Origin: Clostridia bacterium
Lineage (GTDB): Bacteria > Bacillota > DSM-16504 > Desulfitibacterales > Desulfitibacteraceae
Direction of reading: 5' to 3'
Assembly (NCBI GenBank): GCA_018333845.1
Contig: JAGXSK010000355.1
Coordinates: 1 to 19,182, forward strand
DNA: 19,182 nucleotides
The notes below the pieces were generated by a model, which worked only from the letters and a program-made list of their open reading frames with translations, was not told the DNA's origin and made no database searches. Positions 1-8,069 of this stretch are shown here, one piece after another (positions within the stretch are counted from its first letter, which is position 1; each line of letters begins with the position of its first letter). The translations under genes were made by a program, and so were the position numbers.

Positions 1-175
1 CCACTTTGTCAATGCTTTCAGCCCTTTCTAATTCTTCTAAAAGCTTTGGAACTAGAGTTGGAGGAAGGTTATCAATACAAAAAAAACTGAGGTCTTCCAA
101 ACAACGAATGGCCTGTGTTTTCCCAGCTCCAGATAATCCTGTAACAATAATGAGCTGCAGCTTGTCTAATTTCAT
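1..175 (-). CDS. rapZ: RapZ (YvcJ-type) RNase adapter / nucleotide-binding protein, N-terminal part
   Basis: Only the first 58 codons are inside the window; the gene runs off the left edge. The translation begins MKLDKLQLIIVTGLSGAGKT, with a Walker A P-loop GLSGAGKT at residues 13-20 followed by the CIDNLPP motif at about residues 33-39, which is characteristic of the RapZ/YvcJ family. Family members bind nucleotides and, in E. coli, deliver small RNAs to RNase E; in Bacillus YvcJ has GTPase activity and affects competence. The ATG at 175 has a GGTGG ribosome binding site that overlaps the stop codon of the upstream PHP gene. The gap is only 9 bases, so translational coupling is likely. In many Gram-positives yvcK and whiA follow rapZ; here they would lie outside the window. 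Confidence 0.93.
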   Translation of the reverse strand, partial: MKLDKLQLIIVTGLSGAGKTQAIRCLEDLSFFCIDNLPPTLVPKLLEELERAESIDKV

Positions 176-184
176 TTTTACCAC

Positions 185-922
185 CTAATTTAAAAGATTT
201 TTGATCTTCCCCTTGTCTATACCTGCCTTCATTGCTAAATCAAGACCAGGTTCTAAATTGCCCACAGTTTCAGTAAAGTGGGCATCACTATTAATAACAA
301 AATCTACTCCCTCCCGGGCTGCAACCTTTAATTCCCCAGGAGTTTGAAATAAATGGCCGCAGTTTATCTCATATGCCACACCATTTTGTGCGCAAACCCT
401 TGCCACCTCACTAATATCAATGGGCATGCCCAGCCCAGGATGACTGATGGCAAAGGGTTGATGCTTGATACAGGCTTCAGCCAGGGTCTTGGTATTAAAA
501 TTAGCAACCTGACTGTTACCTATCTTTAAAAGCTGCCTGGCCTGGTTTTTTAAAACCAGGTTCCAGAAATTGCCTAGAGAATCTGCAAGTACCAGGGGGT
601 GAAGGCCAATTATCAGCAGGTCTAATTTTTCATAAATCTCCGGCGGCACATCAATTTGTCCCCTTTCTCCAATGATATTTGCTTCCACCCCGCTTAGAAC
701 CTTAAAATCCTCCAGGGTCTCATTAATATCCTGGATTTCCCGAGCCACTTCAAGGAGTTTTTCTGGACTTTTTAATCCGCCCACCAGATTTCTGGGTCCA
801 TGGTCAGTGATTGCTACTTCCCTTAACCCTCTTCTTTTAGCTGCTGTTATTATTTCATCAATGGTGGCCTTCCCATCACTATAATTTGAATGGGTATGAT
901 AATCGCCAACAAATCTTGCCAT
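185..922 (-). CDS. PHP-domain metal-dependent phosphoesterase (paralogue 1)
   Basis: This 245-aa protein is a single PHP domain. Visible metal ligands are H9 and H11 (DYHTHSNYSDG), D40-H41 (ITDHG), E80 (GVEANI), H108 (GLHP), H161 (SHPG), and D213 and H215 (NSDAH). The set is complete for a trinuclear metal site, so the enzyme should be an active phosphatase or phosphodiesterase. The substrate cannot be read from the sequence; relatives include histidinol phosphatase, YcdX and the PHP domains of DNA polymerases. The ATG at 922 has GGGAG about 7 bases upstream. The gene lies 62 bases after a second PHP gene and 9 bases before rapZ, so all three are probably one transcript. It resembles the neighbour in the GVEANI, IDVPPE and SDAH-x5-VGN segments, pointing to an old tandem duplication. 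Confidence 0.9.
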   Translation of the reverse strand: MARFVGDYHTHSNYSDGKATIDEIITAAKRRGLREVAITDHGPRNLVGGLKSPEKLLEVAREIQDINETLEDFKVLSGVEANIIGERGQIDVPPEIYEKLDLLIIGLHPLVLADSLGNFWNLVLKNQARQLLKIGNSQVANFNTKTLAEACIKHQPFAISHPGLGMPIDISEVARVCAQNGVAYEINCGHLFQTPGELKVAAREGVDFVINSDAHFTETVGNLEPGLDLAMKAGIDKGKIKNLLN

Positions 923-984
923 TTAGTTACTCCCTTTCATGTTTTTTATTACTTTTACTTGTGCCTGGTGCTTCTTTATTCAGT

Positions 985-1704
985 TTACTGGCCCCTGCCT
1001 CTTGCTTGTAAATACAAATGTATCTCATGGACTGATCTGTTGATAATCTGGTTCTCCCCGAGTCCCACCTTTGACACAAGCTCAACTGCTGATGCAAAAT
1101 TTCCCACCTGTTCTGCCCAATGGGCATCACTCCCAACGGCCACCTTTATCCCATGTTCTGCTGCTTTTTCAGCAATAGCCAGGCAGTTGCAGTAGCTGCC
1201 AGCCCTGGAGGTGCCCAGAGAGCTGTTGTTGATTTCTAAAAGCATTCCATTTTCCTTGCAGGCCAGAACTATTTCAGTTGGATCAACCTTAAATTCAGGA
1301 TTTCCAGGGTGAACTATCATATCTATTAATGGATTATTAATGGCATTTATCATGGCCCTGGTATTTTCAACAACTGTGCCGGAGGGAGAACAGTAGGTAT
1401 GAAAGCCAGCAAGAACAATATCCAGCTTATTTGCAACCTCTTCTGGAATATCAATATTGCCTTCCTTATCTATAATATTAGCTTCCACACCTTTTAATAT
1501 TTCCACATCTAGATAGTTTTTCGGCAAAGCCCTAATATTATAAAAATAATACAAATGGGGTGCACCTGGCATTTTGGGGCCATGATCAGTTATTGCAATT
1601 AGCTTCAACCCCTTTTTTGCAGCAGCCTGTACATTATCAGCAATGGTACTAAAAGCGTGGCCGCTTGCTACAGAATGGACATGCAGGTCAGCTTCAAATT
1701 TCAC
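985..1704 (-). CDS. PHP-domain phosphatase, YcdX-like (paralogue 2)
   Basis: This 239-aa single-domain PHP protein has the YcdX-type opening DLHVHSVASGHAFSTI. H8, H10 and H16 are candidate metal ligands, with D40-H41 in ITDHG, E in GVEANI, H in AGFH, H in VHPGNPEF and D/H in GSDAH. YcdX of E. coli is a zinc-dependent phosphatase; the physiological substrate here is unknown. The start is GTG at 1704 with GAGGTG about 6-8 bases upstream. It sits between a HAD phosphatase (98-base gap) and PHP paralogue 1 (62-base gap), all in one direction, suggesting a small phosphatase operon leading into rapZ. The spacing of its motifs from paralogue 1 and the different residue after GxH (T versus P) suggest the two have different substrates. 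Confidence 0.9.
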   Translation of the reverse strand: MKFEADLHVHSVASGHAFSTIADNVQAAAKKGLKLIAITDHGPKMPGAPHLYYFYNIRALPKNYLDVEILKGVEANIIDKEGNIDIPEEVANKLDIVLAGFHTYCSPSGTVVENTRAMINAINNPLIDMIVHPGNPEFKVDPTEIVLACKENGMLLEINNSSLGTSRAGSYCNCLAIAEKAAEHGIKVAVGSDAHWAEQVGNFASAVELVSKVGLGENQIINRSVHEIHLYLQARGRGQ

Positions 1705-1802
1705 TTAAATCACCTCTTATTTTACTTGGCATTAACACAACCTCAACCTGTTTTTGGTTTCATTTGGGGTCAACAAGGCATAATGATTTGCTTGAAATGG
1801 AA

Positions 1803-2591
1803 TTATATAAGAACCAGCTTTTCTATAGCTTCAGCAACTCCGTCATCATCATTATTTTTTGTAACATAGTCAGCATGGACTTTTACATGGTCATCAGCGT
1901 TAGCCATGGCCACAGAATAACCTGCATATTTAAACATTTCTATATCATTTTCATTATCACCAATAGCCATTACATTTTTTCTGTCAATTGCCAGCCTTTT
2001 AACAACTGCAGCCAATCCTCTGCCCTTTGTAGCTTCTGGATTTAGTATCTCCAAAAAGTGCGGTTGGGAACGGGTAATGTATAATACCCTGTCAGCCAGC
2101 CTCCTTCTAATCATATGCAAAACTTCCTCTTCCCCCATGGCTAACAGCTTTATAGGTGGAAGCTTTAAGAAATCCAGCAGGTCATCAACCTCATGCAAGG
2201 GCACATTTACTCTACTTGCATATTTCTTGGCCCAATAATCGGTCTTTTCCACATAGAGCTTGTCATCAAAGTAAACATTAAGCTGGCAGTCAAATTCCCT
2301 GCAGATTTCTACCACATGCCGGGCCTCTTCTAATGGAAGGTTTTTTTCATATAATATCTCACCATCGAAAGAATTCTTTACCAGGGCTCCATTATAGGTG
2401 ATTAAGGGTATATTTAATCTTAACTCCTGGGCATAGGGGGAAGCTGATGCGTACATCCTGCCTGTACAAAGTGTTACCCTTACACCTTTTTTCTCTGCAG
2501 CTCTTATTGCCGCTGCTGCCCTGGGCGAGATTTCCAGGTCATTATTTAATAAAGTACCATCCAGGTCAATAGCTATTAATTTAAAATCCAT
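1803..2591 (-). CDS. Cof-type HAD-IIB hydrolase (sugar/flavin phosphate phosphatase)
   Basis: The 262-aa protein opens with motif I, AIDLDGTLL, giving nucleophile D9 and acid/base D11. Near residues 212-216 it carries motif IV, GDNENDIEMF, with D212 and D216 as magnesium ligands. The spacing and length fit the Cof/YbiV/YwpJ subfamily (HAD-IIB, C2b cap between motifs II and III). These cytosolic enzymes dephosphorylate small phospho-metabolites with broad specificity, so the substrate is not assigned. The ATG at 2591 is preceded by GGAGG at a 7-base spacing. It is divergent from the 93-aa gene at 2787 and is followed on the same strand by two PHP proteins and rapZ. I could not identify a convincing promoter upstream in 2592-2786. 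Confidence 0.92.
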   Translation of the reverse strand: MDFKLIAIDLDGTLLNNDLEISPRAAAAIRAAEKKGVRVTLCTGRMYASASPYAQELRLNIPLITYNGALVKNSFDGEILYEKNLPLEEARHVVEICREFDCQLNVYFDDKLYVEKTDYWAKKYASRVNVPLHEVDDLLDFLKLPPIKLLAMGEEEVLHMIRRRLADRVLYITRSQPHFLEILNPEATKGRGLAAVVKRLAIDRKNVMAIGDNENDIEMFKYAGYSVAMANADDHVKVHADYVTKNNDDDGVAEAIEKLVLI

Positions 2592-2702
2592 ATGTTTCCT
2601 CCATGGAATATTTTACATTTATCTTCTATATATCATAGAGACTTTCCTTCTAGATTATGTAGGATATTTATTCAGGTATAGCTGGTGTTTTTAGCATATG
2701 TT

Positions 2703-2731
2703 TTGACAAGCCAGGGGATGAATTCTATAAT
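2703..2731 (+). promoter_or_regulatory. Perfect consensus sigma-A promoter for the 93-aa gene
   Basis: TTGACA at 2703-2708, a 17-base spacer, and TATAAT at 2726-2731. Both hexamers and the spacing are exactly consensus. Transcription should start near 2738, leaving a leader of about 49 bases before the GTG at 2787. Confidence 0.85.
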
Positions 2732-2786
2732 AAAAGCAGGAATTATGTGGTAAAATAATTTAAATTAAAGGAAAGGGGATTTTACC

Positions 2787-3068
2787 GTGTATTATAAAAA
2801 CCTATTAGAGGAATCCTTCAAGGAGCTAGATATATCCTATGTTGAAAAAGACCTTGGCTACAGCTTTGACCAGCCTTTATCCATTACAATTGCCACACCC
2901 CAGACCCATTTTTCATTTAAAACAAAAACCTTGAGACTAGAAAGCACTGATGATTTCCTGTACATGGATTTTGATAATGAATTTTCTTTTAAAACCCAGG
3001 CACCCTTTGTTAGTTTTTCAATCTCTAAAGATAATTTGTTAGTTCGCTTAAGTCATACGAAGTTCTAA
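2787..3068 (+). CDS. Hypothetical protein, 93 aa, strongly expressed orphan
   Basis: I do not recognise this protein. It starts with GTG at 2787, with a good ribosome binding site (GAAAGGGGA, 2771-2779), and lies behind a perfect consensus promoter. Both favour a real gene even though it runs against its neighbours. There is no signal peptide, no membrane segment and no cysteine. The N-terminal 25 residues are acidic and probably helical (LLEESFKELDISYVEKD). The rest is rich in F, S, T and alternating hydrophobic residues, with repeated F-S-F-K-T patterns (HFSFKTKT and EFSFKTQA), which suggests a small beta-rich fold. Two FSFKT pentapeptides about 25 residues apart may mark an internal repeat. 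It converges on uvrC, and a heptad-repeat palindrome fills the space between. Confidence 0.7.
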   Translation: MYYKNLLEESFKELDISYVEKDLGYSFDQPLSITIATPQTHFSFKTKTLRLESTDDFLYMDFDNEFSFKTQAPFVSFSISKDNLLVRLSHTKF

Positions 3069-3073
3069 AATCT

Positions 3074-3168
3074 AAGAATACAGGAGACAGAATTAAGGAT
3101 TCAGGAGAATAGGTTCTAGCTCTTCAAGCTCTATTCCGACTTCTGACTTCTGACTTCCGACATCTGCT
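3074..3168. repeat. Heptad-repeat inverted element, copy 1
   Basis: The whole gap between the 93-aa gene and uvrC is an imperfect inverted structure with a 7-base period. On the right arm (about 3137-3167) units such as CTTCTGA CTTCTGA CTTCCGA follow in tandem. On the left arm (about 3074-3106) the same type of unit runs in reverse complement (TCCTGAA, TTCTGTC, TCCTGTA). The centre has a short stem, GAATAG at 3107-3112 with CTATTC at 3131-3136, enclosing AGCT/AGCT. It abuts the stop codons of two convergent genes. A second copy lies at 15661-15742. Confidence 0.75.
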
Positions 3169-3169
3169 T

Positions 3170-4966
3170 TCACCTGCATAGATAATCATATACCTGCATG
3201 GCTGACTTTTTGTTCATGCCTTCTACCTGTTCCAGTTCCTGGAGGCTTGCCACCCTTATATTCTCCAGGGAGCCAAATTTATTTAGAAGAGCCTTTTTTC
3301 TCTTGGGACCTATGCCGGGAATCTCATCTAACAGCGAGCGGAAGCTGTTCTTGCTTCTCAACTGCCTGTGGTACGTAATGGCAAAGCGGTGGGCTTCGTC
3401 CCTGATTCTTTGCAGCAGATATAAGGCCTCTGAGTTTTCTGGAAGCTTTATTGCCTCCTGTTCATTTTCAGTAAATAAAAGCTCCTCTTTTTTTGCAATG
3501 CCGTAGGCGGGTATGCTGGCAAAGCCCAAAAGCTTCATGACATCCCTGGCAGCATTTAACTGGCCTTTTCCTCCATCTATTAAAACCAGGTCAGGAAGAG
3601 CAGCGACCCCAGCTCCCCTTTTAAATCTGCGATAAAGCATTTCCTGGAGAGACGCATAATCATTTGCCCCTTCAACAGCATTAATCTTAAATCTTCTATA
3701 CTCATCTGTTGAAGGCTTGCCCTTTTCAAAAACCACCATGGAGCCTACAGTACTTGTACCCTGGATATTTGAAATATCATAGCACTCAATTCTAAGGGGC
3801 AGGGCTGCAAGCTTTAGGTAGTCCTTTAATTGAAGAAGGGCTTCCTCATCAGCCAGCTTCTTCTTTTGTCTGGAAAGCTGGGCTTCCTCTAAAAGCAATA
3901 AAGCATTTCTGCCAATCATTTCCACAAGTTTTAGCTTTTCACCCATCTGCGGAACCTGAATTATAACCCTGGTATTAGCCTTTTCCTTCAGCCACTGCTC
4001 TATTACATCCTTATCCTCAATGGGCTCCTGAAGCAGTATTTTTCCGGGAATATCTGCCACCCTGCTGTAATACTGCTTGACAAAGATGGTCATTACTTCA
4101 CTTCTGCCCAGACCATCTGTACCATCCAGGAAAAAATGTTCCCTGCCAACGACCTTGCCGTTGCGAATAAAGAAAACCTGAACACATACCTCATTGTTTC
4201 CCCTGGCAAAGGCTATCACATCCTGATCCTCCTCAGCTGCATTAACAATCTTTTGCTTTTCAAGAACCTTCTCTACAGCCTTGATCTGGTCTCGCAGCTC
4301 ACCGGCCTTTTCATATTGGAGGTTCTCCGCAGCCTTGAGCATTTTTTCTTGAAGGTTTTTGATTACCCTTTCCTGCTTACCCTCTAAAAAATTCATAATC
4401 TCATTTATCATATCCTTGTAATCAGCAGCAGAAACATTTCCCGCACAGGGGGCCAGGCATCTTTTAATATGATAGTTCAAGCAGGCCCTCTGCTGTTTTT
4501 CAAAGTTTTTACAGGTACGTATGGGGAAAAGCCTTCGTAAAAGCCTGATTGTTTCATGGAGAGAGCCAGCACTGGTATATGGACCATAATACTTTGCCCC
4601 ATCCTTTTTTACCCTGCGGGTGGTTACAATCCTTGGATAGGCCTCGTCCAGGGTAACCTTTATATATGGATAGGTTTTGTCATCCTTTAAAAAAACATTG
4701 TATTTAGGTCTGTGTTTCTTTATTAAATTACACTCAAGTATTAGAGCCTCTACCTCTGTGTCAGTAACAATATAGTCTATATCCTTAATATGGCGCACTA
4801 GGGCCGAGACCTTGGCTGGAGCACTACTATCCCTGAAGTAGCTTCGCACACGACTTCTCAAAGAAGAAGCCTTGCCAACATAAATAATCTTTTCTTCTTC
4901 TGACAGCATTAAATATACTCCAGGCTTATCCGGTAACCGCTTTAGCTTGTCCTCTATGGCCGTCAT
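3170..4966 (-). CDS. uvrC: UvrABC system protein C (excinuclease subunit)
   Basis: This 598-aa protein makes the dual incision in nucleotide excision repair. In order: a GIY-YIG nuclease domain (about residues 14-50, GVYLM ... IIYVGKA) for the 3' cut; a cysteine cluster between about residues 150 and 175 (CKNFEKQQRAC ... CLAPC) matching the UvrC Fe-S ligands; a UVR motif (about 200-235) that binds UvrB; an RNase H-like domain with D397 (YDIS) and IDGGKGQ for the 5' cut; and C-terminal helix-hairpin-helix DNA binding (EIPGIGPKRKKALL). The start at 4966 has GGAGG seven bases upstream and lies inside the end of uvrA, a 41-base overlap, so translational coupling is expected. Length is normal for the family. 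Confidence 0.97.
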   Translation of the reverse strand: MTAIEDKLKRLPDKPGVYLMLSEEEKIIYVGKASSLRSRVRSYFRDSSAPAKVSALVRHIKDIDYIVTDTEVEALILECNLIKKHRPKYNVFLKDDKTYPYIKVTLDEAYPRIVTTRRVKKDGAKYYGPYTSAGSLHETIRLLRRLFPIRTCKNFEKQQRACLNYHIKRCLAPCAGNVSAADYKDMINEIMNFLEGKQERVIKNLQEKMLKAAENLQYEKAGELRDQIKAVEKVLEKQKIVNAAEEDQDVIAFARGNNEVCVQVFFIRNGKVVGREHFFLDGTDGLGRSEVMTIFVKQYYSRVADIPGKILLQEPIEDKDVIEQWLKEKANTRVIIQVPQMGEKLKLVEMIGRNALLLLEEAQLSRQKKKLADEEALLQLKDYLKLAALPLRIECYDISNIQGTSTVGSMVVFEKGKPSTDEYRRFKINAVEGANDYASLQEMLYRRFKRGAGVAALPDLVLIDGGKGQLNAARDVMKLLGFASIPAYGIAKKEELLFTENEQEAIKLPENSEALYLLQRIRDEAHRFAITYHRQLRSKNSFRSLLDEIPGIGPKRKKALLNKFGSLENIRVASLQELEQVEGMNKKSAMQVYDYLCR

Positions 4967-7793
4967 TGTAAACCTCCAAAACCTTTTTCAAAAATTGACC
5001 TGTATAGGAACCAGGTGCCTGGGCAACCTCCTCCGGAGTGCCGGTGGCCACAACCAGACCACCCTTGTCTCCCCCGTCAGGACCTAGATCAATTATATAA
5101 TCTGCAGTCTTGATAACGTCAAGGTTATGCTCAATAACTAGAACAGTATCTCCATTGTCAGTTAGTTTTTGAAGTACATTTAAGAGTTTATCAATATCTG
5201 CAATATGGAGACCTGTTGTAGGTTCATCTAGAATATACATTGTTTTGCCATTGCTGCGTCTGCTCAGCTCAGTTGCCAGTTTTACCCTTTGGGCCTCGCC
5301 CCCTGACAGGGTAGTTGCAGGCTGACCCAGACGAATATAACCCAGTCCTACATCCTGCATTGTTTTGAGTTTTCGGTAGATTTTTGGCAGATTGGCAAAA
5401 AACTCTGATGCCTCATCTACAGTCATTGCCAGCACATCTGAAATGGTTTTCCCTTTAAACTTGATTTCCAGGGTCTCCCTGTTGTATCTTTGCCCCTTGC
5501 AAACCTCACAGGGAACATACACATCTGGAAGAAAGTGCATTTCTATTTTTATTATCCCATCACCCTTGCACGCCTCGCACCGGCCGCCCTTTACATTAAA
5601 GCTAAAGCGACCAGGTTTGTAACCCCTTGCCCGGGCATCAGAGGTCTGGGAAAAGATTTCCCTTATTCCATCAAATACCCCAGTATAGGTGGCAGGATTT
5701 GACCGTGGAGTTCTGCCTATGGGAGACTGGTCAATATCAATTACCTTATCCAGGCAATTAATGCCTGTTATTTCCTTGTGTTTTCCAGGCCTGGTCTTGG
5801 CATTGTGAAGGGAAGCCACCAGTTTTTTATATAATATTTCATTAATCAATGTACTTTTACCGCTGCCAGATACACCTGTTACACAGGTAAATAAGCCCAG
5901 GGGTATTTCCACATCTATTTTCTTTAAATTATTCTCCTCAGCACCCTTGATAATAATGCGTTTCCCATTGCCTGCCCGTCTAACAGAAGGTACATGAATC
6001 TGCTTGATTCCATTTAAGTACTGTCCTGTAATGGATTCCTCACAGGCCATGATCTTATCAATGGTACCTGCTGCTACCACCCTGCCGCCATGGGCACCTG
6101 CCCCAGGGCCAATATCCAAAATATAGTCAGCCTCACGAATGGTATCCTCATCGTGCTCCACGACAATTAATGTATTGCCTATATCTCTTAAATGTTTAAG
6201 GGTCTTCAGCAGTCTCTCATTGTCCTTTTGATGCAGACCAATGCTTGGCTCATCAAGAATATATAAAACTCCAACTAAACTTGACCCTATCTGGGTTGCA
6301 AGTCTAATTCTTTGGGCTTCACCTCCTGATAAAGTACCTGCTGACCTGTTCAGGGTAAGATAATCCAGACCCACATTAACCATAAAGGAAAGGCGTTCCT
6401 GAATCTCCTTGATAACCTGATGGGCTATGATTTTTTCTCTTTCTGTAAAGTCTACGCTCTTTAGAAAATCTAGTGCTTCAGCAACTGACAGCTGGGTAAA
6501 TTCATATATATTCTTGCCCTGTATTAAAACTGACAGGGCTTCTTTTCTAAGCCTTGCTCCATTGCAAGCAGGGCAGTGGTTTGTACTCATGTATTCCTCA
6601 ATTTCTGACCTTACCCAGTCTGATTGTGATTCCTTATACCTTCTCTCCAGATTTGGAATAACACCTTCAAAGCTGGAGTAATAGGTCTTATGGGTGCCAA
6701 AGCGATTCTTGTATTTAAACTTGATTCTTGTTCCTTTATTTCCATATAATACAATATGTTTTTGTTCCTGTGTTAATTCCTCGAAGGGAGTATTAACAGA
6801 AAAACCAAAATGCTCGGCTACACTTTCAAGCATTTGCGGATAGTAATTACTCGTTGATTTGCTCCAGGGTACAATGGCACCTTGAGCAATGGATTTGCCC
6901 CTATCTGGTACTATTAAATCCGGGTCAACCTCATTTTTAAAGCCAAGTCCGCTGCAGGCCTGGCAGGCTCCATAGGGACTATTAAAGGAAAAGGTCCTTG
7001 GATTTACCTCTTCAAGACTAATTCCACAATCCATACAAGCAAACTGTTCACTAAAAGTCAATTCCTTCCCATCTATCACATCAATCTTTACTATGCCTTC
7101 AGCAAACTTCAGGGATGTTTCCAGTGACTCTGCCAGACGAGTTTCAATTCCTTCCTTGATAACTATTCTATCAACTACCACTTCAATGGAATGTTTTTTA
7201 TTTTTATCCAGGGTAATCTCATCATCAGCCAGGTTAAAAATTTCACCATTTACCCTTACCCTGGTAAAGCCATTTTTGCGCACTTCCTCCAGGAGTTTTA
7301 AATGTTCTCCCTTGCGCCCCCTTACAAGGGGAGCCAGAACCTGGATTTTCGTTTTTTCCGGTAAAAGCATGAGCTGATCTACCATCTGGCTTACAGTCTG
7401 CTGGGATATTGGTTTTGAGCATTTGGGACAATGGACCTTCCCCACCCTGGCAAACAATAGCCTTAAATAGTCATAGATTTCCGTAACAGTTCCCACAGTA
7501 CTTCTTGGATTCCTGCTGGTGGTCTTTTGATCTATGGAAATAGCAGGAGACAACCCTTCTATATAATCTACATCTGGTTTATCCATCTGCCCCAGAAACT
7601 GCCTGGCATAAGCTGAGAGAGACTCTACATAACGTCTTTGACCCTCTGCATAGATAGTGTCAAAGGCCAGGGATGACTTGCCTGACCCGCTTAGCCCTGT
7701 TATTACCACTAGTCTATCTCTTGGTATCTCCACATCTATATTTTTCAAGTTATGTACCCTTGCACCTTTTACAATTAGTTTATTCTTTGCCAT
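4926..7793 (-). CDS. uvrA: UvrABC system protein A (damage-sensing ATPase)
   Basis: UvrA dimers recognise DNA lesions and load UvrB. The 955-aa protein has two ABC ATPase modules: Walker A GLSGSGKS at residues 33-40 and a second GVSGSGKS in the C-terminal half. Each module has its signature (LSGGEAQRIRLA, then LSGGEAQRVKLA) and Walker B (LDEPSIGLH, LDEPTTGLH). Zinc modules are visible as CPKC, CMDC, CQAC/CPAC and the C-terminal CEAC...CEVC pair. Length is standard. The ATG at 7793 has only a modest GGCGGTG site. A sigma-A promoter with an embedded LexA-type box lies upstream (7976-8004), so the gene is probably SOS-inducible. The leader of about 175 bases contains a REP-like palindrome. uvrC overlaps its 3' end by 41 bases. 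Confidence 0.98.
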   Translation of the reverse strand: MAKNKLIVKGARVHNLKNIDVEIPRDRLVVITGLSGSGKSSLAFDTIYAEGQRRYVESLSAYARQFLGQMDKPDVDYIEGLSPAISIDQKTTSRNPRSTVGTVTEIYDYLRLLFARVGKVHCPKCSKPISQQTVSQMVDQLMLLPEKTKIQVLAPLVRGRKGEHLKLLEEVRKNGFTRVRVNGEIFNLADDEITLDKNKKHSIEVVVDRIVIKEGIETRLAESLETSLKFAEGIVKIDVIDGKELTFSEQFACMDCGISLEEVNPRTFSFNSPYGACQACSGLGFKNEVDPDLIVPDRGKSIAQGAIVPWSKSTSNYYPQMLESVAEHFGFSVNTPFEELTQEQKHIVLYGNKGTRIKFKYKNRFGTHKTYYSSFEGVIPNLERRYKESQSDWVRSEIEEYMSTNHCPACNGARLRKEALSVLIQGKNIYEFTQLSVAEALDFLKSVDFTEREKIIAHQVIKEIQERLSFMVNVGLDYLTLNRSAGTLSGGEAQRIRLATQIGSSLVGVLYILDEPSIGLHQKDNERLLKTLKHLRDIGNTLIVVEHDEDTIREADYILDIGPGAGAHGGRVVAAGTIDKIMACEESITGQYLNGIKQIHVPSVRRAGNGKRIIIKGAEENNLKKIDVEIPLGLFTCVTGVSGSGKSTLINEILYKKLVASLHNAKTRPGKHKEITGINCLDKVIDIDQSPIGRTPRSNPATYTGVFDGIREIFSQTSDARARGYKPGRFSFNVKGGRCEACKGDGIIKIEMHFLPDVYVPCEVCKGQRYNRETLEIKFKGKTISDVLAMTVDEASEFFANLPKIYRKLKTMQDVGLGYIRLGQPATTLSGGEAQRVKLATELSRRSNGKTMYILDEPTTGLHIADIDKLLNVLQKLTDNGDTVLVIEHNLDVIKTADYIIDLGPDGGDKGGLVVATGTPEEVAQAPGSYTGQFLKKVLEVYNDGHRGQAKAVTG

Positions 7794-7838
7794 GATTTAC
7801 ACCGCCAATTTCCCTTAATTATCCCCATTTGAGTCTTA

Positions 7839-7918
7839 AGCCATGGGGACGGTTCCATCGTCTTCCCTTCGGACCTTCGTTGCACTACGGTGACGTTCGA
7901 ACCGTCCCCATGGCTCCG
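7839..7918. repeat. GGGGACGGTTC REP-like palindrome, long form, copy A
   Basis: A perfect 17-bp inverted repeat: AGCCATGGGGACGGTTC at 7839-7855 with its complement at 7899-7915. A CGTC/GACG pair continues the stem after a 3-base bubble. The 79-base unit is about 90 percent identical, in the same orientation, to copy B at 9995-10074 by manual alignment. It lies in the transcribed leader of uvrA. There is no T-run on either side, so it does not look like a terminator. Confidence 0.85.
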
Positions 7919-7920
7919 TT

Positions 7921-7956
7921 AATTGCTAATTTTCGCTGTAGCACTAATTAGTAATT
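7921..7956. repeat. Small AT-rich inverted repeat in the uvrA leader
   Basis: AATTGCTAAT (7921-7930) is the complement of ATTAGTAATT (7947-7956) apart from one position that could form a G-U pair in RNA. It sits between the uvrA transcription start and the REP-like palindrome, so the leader could fold into two successive hairpins. Function is unknown. Confidence 0.4.
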
Positions 7957-7975
7957 ATTATTATTACACATAAAA

Positions 7976-8004
7976 ATTATAACACTTGTTCCTTGGAGAG
8001 GCAA
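7976..8004 (-). promoter_or_regulatory. Sigma-A promoter for uvrA-uvrC
   Basis: Read on the minus strand: -35 TTGCCT (8004-7999), 17-base spacer, -10 TATAAT (7981-7976). The -10 is perfect and the -35 matches four of six. Predicted start is near 7969. Confidence 0.7.
7979..7992 (-). promoter_or_regulatory. LexA/DinR (SOS) box in the uvrA promoter
   Basis: The minus strand reads GGAACAAGTGTTAT. The Gram-positive DinR consensus is CGAACRNRYGTTYC; 11 of 14 positions agree, including the whole GAAC-N4-GTT core. The site overlaps the -10 hexamer and the spacer, where LexA binding would block RNA polymerase. uvrA is a classic SOS gene, which supports the call. Confidence 0.65.
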
Positions 8005-8069
8005 TATAAGCCCCAGTTAACATATTTATCAATCAGCTAATATTAATACATGATAATTATGCCAAATGT

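Noticed and set aside
1665..2045. A 126-codon plus-strand open frame over the HAD gene end.
   Set aside because: Composition reflects the reverse of the HAD coding sequence; no ribosome binding site.
7243..7431. A 62-codon minus-strand frame inside uvrA.
   Set aside because: It is an alternative frame of uvrA without its own ribosome binding site.
7839..7918. REP-like palindromes as intrinsic terminators.
   Set aside because: None of the three is followed by a T-run on either strand, and two lie in 5' leaders.
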